Shown here one piece after another: positions 49,139 through 58,218 of a stretch of 64,000 bases of DNA. Positions within the stretch are counted from its first letter, which is position 1, and the number at the start of each line of letters is the position of its first letter. Made by a program: the position numbers and the translations under genes. Origin of the DNA: Parvularculaceae bacterium (GTDB lineage Bacteria; Pseudomonadota; Alphaproteobacteria; Caulobacterales; Parvularculaceae); contig JAGRDS010000032.1 in NCBI GenBank assembly GCA_020446945.1, forward strand, positions 1 through 64,000. The letters run 5' to 3'. The notes under the pieces were generated by a model that searched no databases, had not been told where the DNA came from, and worked only from the letters and a program-made list of their open reading frames with translations.

Positions 49139-49159
49139 CCGGCGCGCGCCGCGCGCCGG
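49139..49159. repeat. Strong hairpin between degP and the response-regulator gene
   Basis: CCGGCGCGC (49139-49147) and GCGCGCCGG (49151-49159) form a perfect 9-bp GC stem around a 3-nt loop, between degP and the regulator gene. No T-run follows, so it may attenuate rather than end transcription. Confidence 0.5.
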
Positions 49160-49187
49160 ATCATTCGAACATGCGAGAAAACGCCTG

Positions 49188-49868
49188 ATGAGAATCCTGG
49201 TTATTGAAGACGATAACGAAGCCGCCGCGCATGTTTCGAAAGGCCTGCGCGAGGCCGGTCACGTCGTTGATCATGCGATGGACGGCGAGGTCGGTCTCAA
49301 CATGGCCGATGTCGGCGACTACGACGCCTATGTGATCGACCGCATGCTGCCCAAGCTCGACGGCGTGACGATGTTGTCGCGACGGCGCGCCGGCGGCGAT
49401 GAAACGCCGGCGCTCTTCCTTTCCGCGCTCGGCGAGGTCGATGATCGCGTCAAGGGCTTCAAGGCCGGCGGCGACGACTATCTCGTCAAGCCTTACGCAT
49501 TTCCCGAATTGCTGGCGCGCGTCGAAGCGCTGGGGCGCCGGCGCGTCGCGCCGGCGACGGTGACGACGCGCTACGCGGTCGGCGATCTTGAAATCGACGT
49601 CATCACGCGCACGGTCCGGCGCGCGGGGCGCAAGATCGATCTTCAGCCGCGCGAATTCCGCCTGCTCGAATATCTTATGCGCCATGCCGGGCAGGTCGTA
49701 ACGCGAACGATGCTTCTTGAAAATGTCTGGGAATATCATTTCGATCCGCAGACGAATGTTATAGACGTTCATATCTCGCGCCTCAGGTCGAAAATCGACA
49801 AGGACTTCGACAAGCCGCTTTTGAAAACCGTACGCGGCGCCGGCTATACGATCGACGACGGCGATTGA
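49188..49868 (+). CDS. OmpR/PhoB-family response regulator
   Basis: The 226-aa protein has a receiver domain (EDD at 7-9, phosphorylation Asp D51 in AYVIDRMLP, Thr/Ser switch in LFLSALG, Lys in YLVKPY) and a winged-helix effector domain (RTVRRAGRKIDLQPREFRLLEYLM ... NVIDVHISRLRSKID). It would bind DNA after phosphorylation by the kinase that follows after 94 nt. Upstream gene is degP. Confidence 0.92.
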   Translation: MRILVIEDDNEAAAHVSKGLREAGHVVDHAMDGEVGLNMADVGDYDAYVIDRMLPKLDGVTMLSRRRAGGDETPALFLSALGEVDDRVKGFKAGGDDYLVKPYAFPELLARVEALGRRRVAPATVTTRYAVGDLEIDVITRTVRRAGRKIDLQPREFRLLEYLMRHAGQVVTRTMLLENVWEYHFDPQTNVIDVHISRLRSKIDKDFDKPLLKTVRGAGYTIDDGD

Positions 49869-49962
49869 AAGGGCGAGACTTGCCGGGCGCCAGCGGAAGT
49901 CCCATAAGCGTGCGATCCGGGAATTTCAGGCGCGGCCTTCGCCGGTCGCGCGGGCGTGATTG

Positions 49963-51387
49963 ATGCTGCGGCTCCTGCGCACGACGACATTCAGCTTCAC
50001 GATCATTTACGTGTTCGTGTTCGCAATCGCGGTCGCCGGGCTCGGACTTCTTTTTTACCAGAACACTTTCGGCGTCATGTCGAAGCAGACCGATGCGATC
50101 ATCAATCAGGAGATGGTCGTCCTGTCGGAGGTTTTCTCCACCGAAGGCGCGGGCGTATTGCGCCGGGTCATACGCGAACGCGCCGCCTGGCGCGACGACG
50201 GGCTTTACATGTTGATCGGCGCGCCGTCGGGCGCGGTGCTTTCCGGCAATCTCTCCGCGCTTCCGCCCGAAGCGTTGTCGGCGGGCGAGGGGTTTTTCGA
50301 TTTCACTTTCGAGCGCCCGCGGCTCAACGCTGCCGGGCGCGAGGTCGGCATTGAAACGCGCGAGGCGCGGGGAAAAATCCGCCGGTTCAAACCGACGCCG
50401 GATGCTGAAACCTCTTTTCTTGTTTTTGTCGCGCGCGATATCTCGACGCGCGAATCCCTGAGGAAGCGCAGTCAGGCGTTGATGACGCGCATCGGCATGG
50501 TGACGATCGGACTCGGCATATTGATGGGCCTTGTATTCAGCCGCGCGCTGTTGCGCCGCGTCGATTCGGTCAATCGAACCGCGCGCGCCATTCGCGACGG
50601 CGATCTGTCCAAGCGTATCGCGCTGACGGGCGCCGGCGACGAGCTTGAGAATCTGGCGTTGAACCTGAACGCGATGCTCGACCAGATCGAACGTTTGATG
50701 AGCGGCATGCGCGAGGTTTCGGATAACATCGCACATGACCTGCGCTCGCCGCTGAACCGCATACGCGGCCGGCTGACCGAAGCGCTGAAGGGCGATATCG
50801 ACGCACGCGACGAGGCGCTGCGCGCAACGCTCGCCGACGCCGAAAACATGATCATGACGTTTAACGCGCTGTTGTCGATCGCGCGCATTGAATCGGGCGA
50901 GGGCGCCGGCTCGATGGAGGCTGTCGATCTCGTCGCAATCGCACAGGAGATGGTTGAACTTTACGAACCGGCCGCGCAGGACGCCGGGTTCGTATTGCAG
51001 TTGAAAACGGCGCCGACGCCGCCGGTTCGCGGTTCGCGTTCCCTGATCAGCCAGGCGCTCGCCAACCTGCTCGACAATGCGCTGAAATACGCCGTCGGCG
51101 GCGAGACGATCAGGATCGATGTGCGCAAGGGCTCGGAAGGGCGCGTGCTTTTATCCGTTCTCGATGACGGCCCGGGCGTTCCCCCGGCCGAACGCGACAG
51201 CGTATTGAAACGTTTCGTTCGCCTTGAACAAAGCCGGTCGACGCCGGGCTCAGGTCTCGGGCTTTCGCTTGTCGCCGCGATCGCGCGCGCGCACCGGGGT
51301 GCGATCGCGCTCGGCGATTCAAAGGCCGGCGACGAGCGGCCAGGCCTCAAGGTGACGATCGCCTTTCCCGCCTTTGACAAGGCGTAA
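49963..51387 (+). CDS. Sensor histidine kinase, HAMP type
   Basis: The 474-aa kinase has a first membrane helix (~10-32), a periplasmic sensor loop (to ~165), a second helix (~175-192), HAMP, the phosphoacceptor His258 in DNIAHDLRSPLNRIRG, and an ATPase domain (NLLDNALKYA, DDGPGVPP, GSGLGLSL). It pairs with the OmpR-type regulator just upstream. Ligand unknown. Start ATG 49963; a TTG three bases earlier also exists. Confidence 0.92.
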   Translation: MLRLLRTTTFSFTIIYVFVFAIAVAGLGLLFYQNTFGVMSKQTDAIINQEMVVLSEVFSTEGAGVLRRVIRERAAWRDDGLYMLIGAPSGAVLSGNLSALPPEALSAGEGFFDFTFERPRLNAAGREVGIETREARGKIRRFKPTPDAETSFLVFVARDISTRESLRKRSQALMTRIGMVTIGLGILMGLVFSRALLRRVDSVNRTARAIRDGDLSKRIALTGAGDELENLALNLNAMLDQIERLMSGMREVSDNIAHDLRSPLNRIRGRLTEALKGDIDARDEALRATLADAENMIMTFNALLSIARIESGEGAGSMEAVDLVAIAQEMVELYEPAAQDAGFVLQLKTAPTPPVRGSRSLISQALANLLDNALKYAVGGETIRIDVRKGSEGRVLLSVLDDGPGVPPAERDSVLKRFVRLEQSRSTPGSGLGLSLVAAIARAHRGAIALGDSKAGDERPGLKVTIAFPAFDKA

Positions 51388-51425
51388 AGCGCGGCGGCGT
51401 TTGTCAGCCCGCTGCGGATGCGCCT

Positions 51426-54332
51426 ATGGATATTGCGATGACCGAAAACGCGCCGCTTGAATCGCTTGTCCGCTTCACGCCCGATCCTTTCGACCGGCGC
51501 GCCGGCGAACAGGCGGTCGAAGCGTTCGGCCCCGCATTCGGCGCGCGCGATTTCCTCGCCGGCGTCGCCGGCTGTTCGCCTTATCTTGCGCGCCTTATCG
51601 CGGGGCGTCCCGAACTGGCGATGGACGCGCTTTCCCATTCGCCGGCCGAAAATCTCGAACGCGCGATCGCCGCCGCATGGCGCGCGGCGGATACGGACGA
51701 TCCCGCCGACCAGATGAACCAGTTGCGCCGCGCCAAGAACGATGCGGCGCTCTCGCTCGCGCTGGCGGAAATTTCCGGCGCGCTGACGACGCTTGAGGCG
51801 GCGCGCAGCCTTTCCGGTTTTGCCGGCGCCGCCGTCAACGCATCGCTGCGCATGGCGTTGAGGCGGTGCGAGCGGTACGGCTTTAACGCCGCCGATCCGC
51901 AACGCCCGGAAAAAGATTGCGGGATCGCCATACTTGCGATGGGAAAGCTCGGCGCCTTTGAACTCAATTATTCGAGCGATATCGATCTCGTCGTATTGTT
52001 CGACAGCGAGAGCGAGCGGCTCGGCGGCGCGGACGAGGCGAAGCGCATCGCGGTCGCCGCGACGCGCGCCATGGTCAAGAGCCTCAATGACCAGACGCCC
52101 GCCGGCTATGTTTTCCGCACCGATTTGCGCCTGCGTCCCGATCCGGGCGTTTCTGCGGCGGCGGTTTCGATCAATGCGGCGGAAACCTATTACGAATCCT
52201 ACGGACAAAACTGGGAGCGCGCGGCCTTCATCAAGGCGCGCGCCGCCGCCGGCGATATCCGCGTCGGCGAGGAGTTTCTCGGCCGGCTCAGGCCGTTCAT
52301 CTGGCGAAAGTTTCTCGACTTTTCCGCGATCGAGGAAGTGTACGCCGTCATGCGCCAGATACACGCCTCAAAGGATGCGGGGCGGTCGGAGTTTTTCGGC
52401 CACGATCTCAAGCGCGGTCATGGCGGCATTCGCGCGATCGAGTTTTTCGTCCAGACGCAGCAATTGATCGGCGGCGGCAAGAATGCGGAACTGCGCCGGC
52501 GCGCGACGCTGGATGCGCTTGGCGCGATAGAGGCGGCCGGCGTTATCGAAAAGGATACGCGCGAAGGGCTGGCGCGCGAATACGAATATCTGCGCAAGGT
52601 CGAACATCGCCTGCACATGATAAATGACGAACAGACGCATCGCATTCCGGCGAATGAAAACGACGCCGCGCGGCTCGCTGCGTTCCTGGGGGAAAGCCCG
52701 CTTGACGCATTCCGCGACACGATGACGAATACGTTCAGGAATGTTAGCCGGTTGACGGCGCCGCTCTACCATCCGGAAGAGAAAAATGCGCCGCGCAAGG
52801 CGTTTTCGTTTTCCGGCGTGGACAATGATCCGCAGACGATCAAGGCGCTCGCCGATCTGGGTTTCGAACGGCCGGCGCAGATTGCGGAGGCGGTTCGTCG
52901 CTGGCATGCCGGCGATACGCGCGCAGCGCGCAGCGCCCGCGCGCGCGCGCTGCTGGAGAAAATCACCCCGTCGCTGATCGAGGCGTTTGCAAATGCGCGC
53001 TCGCCCGATGAGGCGTTTGTCGCGTTCGACGGATTCCTGAGGGGGCTGCCGGCGGGCGTCCAGATTTTTTCGCTGTTTCTGAACCGGCCGGAAGTTTTTG
53101 AGCGGCTGATCCGCATCATGACAGTCTCGCCATATCTTGCGCGCGAAGTCGCAAAGCGCGCCTGGCTGGCCGAAGCGCTCATTGAATCGAGCTGGCCCGA
53201 TCCGACGCCGGAAAGGGACGAGCTTGAACGCCGCTTAAAGGCGCGCCTTGCTGCGGCGGATAATTATGAAACGACGATAAACGCCGTAAGGAGATGGAAA
53301 TCGGAGGAGGCGTTTTCCGCCGCCGCGCAGATGCTCGTCGACCTTATTCCCGCCGGCGAGGCGGCGGAACGCTTTACGCTGATCGCCGAAACGTCCCTCG
53401 CCGCAATGCTCGACATTGCGTGCGGCGAGACGCAGCGCCAGTTCGGACCGATGGCGGGAGAGATTGCGGTCGTCGCGCTCGGCCGGCTCGGCGCGCGGAC
53501 GATGACGGCGGCGTCCGATGTCGATCTGATGTTTATCTATGACGCGCCGGACGCGGCCGGCGCCGATGCGCAAGGCATCGACGCCGTCACCTATTTCGCC
53601 CGGCTGGTCCGCCGCTTCCTGACCGGCGTTACAACGCCCTCGGAAGAGGACGCGCTTTACGAGGTTGATATGCAATTGCGGCCTTCCGGCGCAAAGGGAC
53701 CGGCGGCGGTCAGATTTTCGTCCTTTGTCCATTATTATGAAAAGGATGCGTGGACATGGGAGGCGATGGCGTTGACGAAGGCGCGCGTCATCGCCGGCGG
53801 CGCGGCATTGCGCGGCAGGATCGAGAATGAGATCGACGCGATCTTGAGGCGCAAGCGCGACAGCGCCGCAGTCGCCCGCGATGTCGAGGATATGCGTTCG
53901 CGCCTTGGCGCGTCGAAACCGGCGACGAGCCCATGGGATCTCAAATATGCGATCGGCGGATTTATAGAGATCGACTTCACGCTTCAGTATCTTCTTTTGA
54001 CGCATCCTCAGACGATGGATTACGCGGTCAGATCGGATGCGAATGCGCTCATCGGCGCGCTCGCAGCGCAGGGCGCCCTGAACGCCTCGCAGGCCGACCG
54101 CCTGTTGAAAGCGAACCGGATTTATGAAACCGCCCAGCAATTGTCGCGCGCCGCGACGGGGGGCGTGTTCGCGCCCGGCGCGGCCGGACATGCGATGGCG
54201 CTGTCGATGACGCGGCTTTTCGATACGGACGATCTGGCGGAAGCCGAAGCGATGCTCGCCGCGCTCGAACAGGAAACGCGCGCCGTCTATGAAGAGATTG
54301 TCGTCGCCGCCTTGCCGGAGAAAGCGCCCTGA
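51426..54332 (+). CDS. glnE: Bifunctional glutamine synthetase adenylyltransferase/adenylyl-removing enzyme
   Basis: The 968-aa protein has two nucleotidyltransferase halves. The N-terminal one carries GKLGAFELNYSSDIDLVV (adenylyl removal), the C-terminal one LGRLGARTMTAASDVDLMF (adenylyl transfer), joined by helical linkers including the HGGIRAIEFFVQ and GGFIEIDFTLQ blocks. It tunes glutamine synthetase by AMP attachment in response to PII. Start ATG 51426 or Met5 at 51438. It heads a run of four overlapping genes. Confidence 0.95.
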   Translation: MDIAMTENAPLESLVRFTPDPFDRRAGEQAVEAFGPAFGARDFLAGVAGCSPYLARLIAGRPELAMDALSHSPAENLERAIAAAWRAADTDDPADQMNQLRRAKNDAALSLALAEISGALTTLEAARSLSGFAGAAVNASLRMALRRCERYGFNAADPQRPEKDCGIAILAMGKLGAFELNYSSDIDLVVLFDSESERLGGADEAKRIAVAATRAMVKSLNDQTPAGYVFRTDLRLRPDPGVSAAAVSINAAETYYESYGQNWERAAFIKARAAAGDIRVGEEFLGRLRPFIWRKFLDFSAIEEVYAVMRQIHASKDAGRSEFFGHDLKRGHGGIRAIEFFVQTQQLIGGGKNAELRRRATLDALGAIEAAGVIEKDTREGLAREYEYLRKVEHRLHMINDEQTHRIPANENDAARLAAFLGESPLDAFRDTMTNTFRNVSRLTAPLYHPEEKNAPRKAFSFSGVDNDPQTIKALADLGFERPAQIAEAVRRWHAGDTRAARSARARALLEKITPSLIEAFANARSPDEAFVAFDGFLRGLPAGVQIFSLFLNRPEVFERLIRIMTVSPYLAREVAKRAWLAEALIESSWPDPTPERDELERRLKARLAAADNYETTINAVRRWKSEEAFSAAAQMLVDLIPAGEAAERFTLIAETSLAAMLDIACGETQRQFGPMAGEIAVVALGRLGARTMTAASDVDLMFIYDAPDAAGADAQGIDAVTYFARLVRRFLTGVTTPSEEDALYEVDMQLRPSGAKGPAAVRFSSFVHYYEKDAWTWEAMALTKARVIAGGAALRGRIENEIDAILRRKRDSAAVARDVEDMRSRLGASKPATSPWDLKYAIGGFIEIDFTLQYLLLTHPQTMDYAVRSDANALIGALAAQGALNASQADRLLKANRIYETAQQLSRAATGGVFAPGAAGHAMALSMTRLFDTDDLAEAEAMLAALEQETRAVYEEIVVAALPEKAP

Positions 54333-55573
54333 TGTCCGGTCCGGCGAAGATAGATCTTCTGGTTGTCGGCGGCGGGTTGCCGGGTCTCGCCGCAGTTTGC
54401 TGCGCGGCGCGGCGCGGCGCGCTCGCCGCCCTGGCGCCGACCGGTTTCGAAACGCCGGACGAGGGGAGCGTCTGCGAGCCGCCCTCGCAGCTTTGGCGCC
54501 TTCTCGAACTGCATCAATACGGTTTCAAGTTCGATTCGCCGCCGCGCCATGTATCGCTTTTTGAAGGCGATGCGATTGCGACCGGCGAGGATATGATGCG
54601 CGACGGGCGCGCGCTTTCGCGCCGCGATGCGGCCCTGGAGCATTTATGGCCCGCCTATTCGAAAGACATGGCGCGTGCGCTTGAAAAGCGCGACGGCAAT
54701 TTCGAGCGGCTGATTTCCGCCAATGCGCTGCTTGACGATTATTTCGATGACGAGGCGCTGAAAACGCATCTTCTGTCGGCCTATGTCGCGCCTTTCGGGC
54801 TTTGCGGCGATGAGCCCGGTTCCGCCGAGGCGCTGTTCGCCGCCGGCGCGCCGCGCCGGCGTTCAATCGACGCGGCGACGTTCGGCCGGGCCTTGTCGAA
54901 GGCGGGCGAGGCGGCCGGCGCGGAGATCATGACCGCCAGGCTTCAATCGCTTGAACGGATTGAAAACCGGCGCTGGCTTGCAAGATTTGAAAGCGGGCGT
55001 GAAATTCGCGCCAGGACCGTCATGGCGTCGAGCGCGGCGGCGGTCGAACCGTTCGGCCTGCGCGTTGCGACGGACGGTTCTGCGCTGGCGCGCCGCAAGG
55101 GCGTGAGCGCGCGCGTCCGGCTCAGCTTTGAAAAGAAACCCAAAGCCGCCGCCGAATGGAAACGGGCGGTGTTTCATGTCGCCGGCGACCGCGAAGCGGT
55201 GCGCATTGCGCGCGATGCGATGATAGACGGCGCGCTGGCGGAGGCGCCGCCGGTCGCCTTCGAAATTGACGGCAAGGGAATTACCGCGCAGGCGTATTTC
55301 TGTCCCTCGCGGCTCATCGAAAACGGCGAGGCGCGTGAATGGACCGGGCAGGATCGTCAGGTGCTGGGCCGCGCAGTCGCCGGCGTTATCGAAAAACGGT
55401 TGGGTGTGAAAGTCGAAGTCAGCGACGTGCGCGTCGGGCCCGATATTGAAGCGGGCCTTGAACGCAGGAATTTTTCGATACCCGCGATCACAGCGCCGGC
55501 GCCGTCAACCGATCCGGTCAATGCGGCCGCGATGCTCGCCTGGGATTTGACCGGGGGAGATGGCGGGGCGTGA
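54332..55573 (+). CDS. FAD-dependent oxidoreductase, PYROXD2-like, diverged
   Basis: The 413-aa protein has a Rossmann dinucleotide motif (VVGGGLPGLAAVCCAARRG, residues ~10-28), then a region resembling the phytoene-desaturase/PYROXD2 family (HLLSAYVAPFGLCGDEPGS, FGRALSKAGEAAGAEI). It shares an overall plan with the next gene. The stop overlaps glnE's TGATG junction by one base. Substrate unknown. Confidence 0.78.
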   Translation: MSGPAKIDLLVVGGGLPGLAAVCCAARRGALAALAPTGFETPDEGSVCEPPSQLWRLLELHQYGFKFDSPPRHVSLFEGDAIATGEDMMRDGRALSRRDAALEHLWPAYSKDMARALEKRDGNFERLISANALLDDYFDDEALKTHLLSAYVAPFGLCGDEPGSAEALFAAGAPRRRSIDAATFGRALSKAGEAAGAEIMTARLQSLERIENRRWLARFESGREIRARTVMASSAAAVEPFGLRVATDGSALARRKGVSARVRLSFEKKPKAAAEWKRAVFHVAGDREAVRIARDAMIDGALAEAPPVAFEIDGKGITAQAYFCPSRLIENGEAREWTGQDRQVLGRAVAGVIEKRLGVKVEVSDVRVGPDIEAGLERRNFSIPAITAPAPSTDPVNAAAMLAWDLTGGDGGA

Positions 55574-57051
55574 GCGAGGCGCAATTCCAGAACCGCAAAG
55601 CGGCGAAAATCGAAGGCGGGTTCGACGCTCTCGTCATCGGCGCGACAGCCGATGCGTTCGCCGCTGCGGCCTTGATGGCGCGCGCCGGTCTCCATGTTGT
55701 ATTGATCGAGACGGGCGAACGCGCGCAGGATAAAAAGGAAATCGCGCCCGGCTATTATGCGATCCCGGGCGATCCGATCGCCTTCGCGCTCGATCAGGCG
55801 GTTGTCGACGGACTTGATCTTTATCGCTGCGGCCTGTCCTTCGCCGCGCGCCGGCTGGAAACATTCGTGCGTTTCGGCGACGGCGCAACATTGACGACGA
55901 CCGGCGATCCTGAATTGATCGAAGAAGCGGTCGCAGCGCTTTGCGAAGCGGACGCGGGCGCGTTCTCCGCATTTCTGGCGCAGGAAAGAAAAACCGCCCG
56001 CGCGCTCACCGACTGGTTTTCGGGCGGCGCGGCGCCGGCGGCGCCCGGCCGGGAGATGCTCGCCGCCTCGATCGACGACGTGCTTTCCGGGCGTTTCGCC
56101 GATCGTCGCCTTACGGATTATTTGCGCGCGGAAGCCTCGCTCGGGGCGCCCGCGCGCGCCAGCGAACCATACTCCTATCTTTCCCTGTTGCGCCGTCTTT
56201 CCGGCGAGATCGCAGGTCTTCAAGGCGGCGTCGCCGCGATCGCCGGCGGCGGGCGCGGTCTCGCAAACGCCTTGCGCCGCGCCGCGCAGACGGCGGGCGT
56301 TTCGATCAGGCAAACCGACCGCGTCAAATCCGTCATCGTGGAATGGGACAAGGTGGCCGGCGTATCGTTCGACGATGGCGGCCAGCTGCGCGCGCCGATT
56401 ATCGTATCGGCGCTCGGCGCGCGTGAGACTTTCATCGATTTTGTCGGACGCGCGCGGCTCGATATCGAGTTTGCGCGCATTCTCGACTTCGCCTCGCCGC
56501 CGATCGGCTCATGCCGCGCGCATCTTGCGCTGAGCGGACCGCTGGGCGATCCGCTTGTCGGCGCCGATCTTTCACGGCGGTTCCTGCTTGCGCTGGCGGC
56601 CCAACCGCTCGAAAGCGGTTTTCTCGCGGCCCGGCGCGGCGAAGTCAGGCCGGGCGTCGCCGAACTCGTTTTTCCATCCTCGCTCGACGCCGCGCTCGCC
56701 CCGCATGGCTGTTTAACGGCGACGATCCTGTTGCATCCCGTTCCATATTTTTCGCCGGACGATGAACCGCGCCGCGCGCAAATCGAACAGCTCGCGCGAG
56801 ATGCATTGCGCGCGATCGCGCCGGAAATGAGCGCCGGCGTCGTCGCAGTCGATATCGAGGCGCCTGTTCGCGCCGCGCCGACGACGTATGAGGCGATCGA
56901 ACGCCGCCGCCTGATAACGGACGCATCGGGCCTTGAAGGATATTATTTCTGCGGCCCCGAGGCTCTGATCGGCGCCGGGGTCAGTCTGAGCGCCGGCCGG
57001 CGCGCCGCAGAGCGGGCGCTGCGCTATTTCAGGACCGGGGGAGCGTCGTGA
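55570..57051 (+). CDS. FAD-dependent oxidoreductase-like protein, degenerate dinucleotide motif
   Basis: The 493-aa protein has a PYROXD2/phytoene-desaturase plan: an N-terminal Rossmann strand (ALVIGATADAFAAAALMARAGL) in which the usual GxGxxG glycines are lost, DDGGQLRAPIIVSALGARETF, and a C-terminal ILLHPVPYF plus GYYFCGPEALIGAGVSLSAGR block. Loss of the loop glycines raises doubt on FAD binding. GTG start; 4-nt overlap with both neighbours. Confidence 0.78.
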   Translation: MSEAQFQNRKAAKIEGGFDALVIGATADAFAAAALMARAGLHVVLIETGERAQDKKEIAPGYYAIPGDPIAFALDQAVVDGLDLYRCGLSFAARRLETFVRFGDGATLTTTGDPELIEEAVAALCEADAGAFSAFLAQERKTARALTDWFSGGAAPAAPGREMLAASIDDVLSGRFADRRLTDYLRAEASLGAPARASEPYSYLSLLRRLSGEIAGLQGGVAAIAGGGRGLANALRRAAQTAGVSIRQTDRVKSVIVEWDKVAGVSFDDGGQLRAPIIVSALGARETFIDFVGRARLDIEFARILDFASPPIGSCRAHLALSGPLGDPLVGADLSRRFLLALAAQPLESGFLAARRGEVRPGVAELVFPSSLDAALAPHGCLTATILLHPVPYFSPDDEPRRAQIEQLARDALRAIAPEMSAGVVAVDIEAPVRAAPTTYEAIERRRLITDASGLEGYYFCGPEALIGAGVSLSAGRRAAERALRYFRTGGAS

Positions 57052-58181
57052 TTTTTTCCGCCGTCGACAATAGCGCCGAACCGCGCGCGACGCCGCTTTA
57101 CGCCGCGGCGGCGGGCCTTTGCGCGACGAACGCCTGGACGAGCGTCAACGGCTGGGCGCTCGCGCGTTCTTATAGCGATACCGTCGAGGAATATGAGGCC
57201 GCGCTGAACGATGTCGCCTTTGTCGATCTCGGTCCGCTCTGCCGTTACTCCGTTCGCGGCGCCGAAGCGGGCGCGTTCCTTGCGCGCCTGACATCGTGTC
57301 CGGCTACGGACGTTTGCGTCGCCGAAAGCGCGCGCGGCCTTATCGTCAACGCCGAAGGATTCGTTGTCGATTGCGCGGAGACGACGCGGCTTTCGAAAGA
57401 CCTGTTCCTTTTGACGACAAGCGTTCCGGTCGACCGTCGCTTGCTTGTGGCGGCGCGCGGGTTTGACGTTGAAATCTCCAATGTCGCCGGACAGGTCGGC
57501 GCGCTCGGCCTTATCGGCCCGAAGGCGCGTGACGCCGCAGCGGCGGCCGGCGTCGATATTCTCGCCGCCGAAGCGAGCGCGCAAGGGCGCGTGCGCGGCG
57601 TCGAGCTTGCCGTACGCCCTGTGGCGATCGGCGCGCTCACCGGTATAGAGGTTATTTTCCCCGCCGAAGATGCGCTTGTTATTTTCGAACGCGTCAGGGG
57701 AAAAACGACGGCGGCGCCCATGGGACTCGACGCGATGGAGATTTTGCGGATCGAGGGCGGCGTTCCAAGAACCGGCGTCGATTTCGTCAGCGCCGACGAT
57801 GCGCGAACGCAGGGCGATGCGCGCTCGCCGGATGAAATCGGCCTGCCGCATCTCGCGCCGCCGAACCGCGGCTGGTTCAACGGCAGGCGCGCGGTGAAAA
57901 ACGCCGCGCGCGCGCGACGGCGCCTCGTCTTGTTGTCGCTCGATTGCGATGCGGCGCCGCCGGGCGTTTCGATCCGCACGCGCGCCGGGATTGCAGGCGT
58001 TGTCACATCCGCGGCGTTTTCGCCGAAATTGAAGCGCGTTCTTTGTTTCGCCGATCTCGATAGGGACGCCCCGCTCGGCGATCTGGAAGCGGTGATAGGG
58101 CCTGACGGGTCCCGCGTTCCGGCGCGCGCCCTTGAAAGTTTCGAGGGTCGGCGCGCGGCGGCGTTCCGGGAAAATCTTTAA
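57048..58181 (+). CDS. GcvT-like (aminomethyltransferase family) protein
   Basis: The 377-aa protein has the folate-binding GcvT/YgfZ plan: SYSDTVEEYEAALNDVAFVDLGPLCRYSVRG near the start, LTSCPATDVCVA, GLDAMEILRIEGGVPRTGVDF, and a C-terminal barrel (RRLVLLSLD). It would bind tetrahydrofolate and accept one-carbon units from an amine oxidised by the two upstream enzymes; this pairing is inferred. GTG start, 4-nt overlap with the previous gene. Confidence 0.82.
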   Translation: MIFSAVDNSAEPRATPLYAAAAGLCATNAWTSVNGWALARSYSDTVEEYEAALNDVAFVDLGPLCRYSVRGAEAGAFLARLTSCPATDVCVAESARGLIVNAEGFVVDCAETTRLSKDLFLLTTSVPVDRRLLVAARGFDVEISNVAGQVGALGLIGPKARDAAAAAGVDILAAEASAQGRVRGVELAVRPVAIGALTGIEVIFPAEDALVIFERVRGKTTAAPMGLDAMEILRIEGGVPRTGVDFVSADDARTQGDARSPDEIGLPHLAPPNRGWFNGRRAVKNAARARRRLVLLSLDCDAAPPGVSIRTRAGIAGVVTSAAFSPKLKRVLCFADLDRDAPLGDLEAVIGPDGSRVPARALESFEGRRAAAFRENL

Positions 58182-58218
58182 GAGCGGCGAATTCATCCGG
58201 CGGCAATTCGCCCGCGCC

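Noticed and set aside
50961..52364. Minus-strand open frame of 467 codons
   Set aside because: Antisense to glnE and the sensor kinase, both with clear motifs; no domain in the antisense product.
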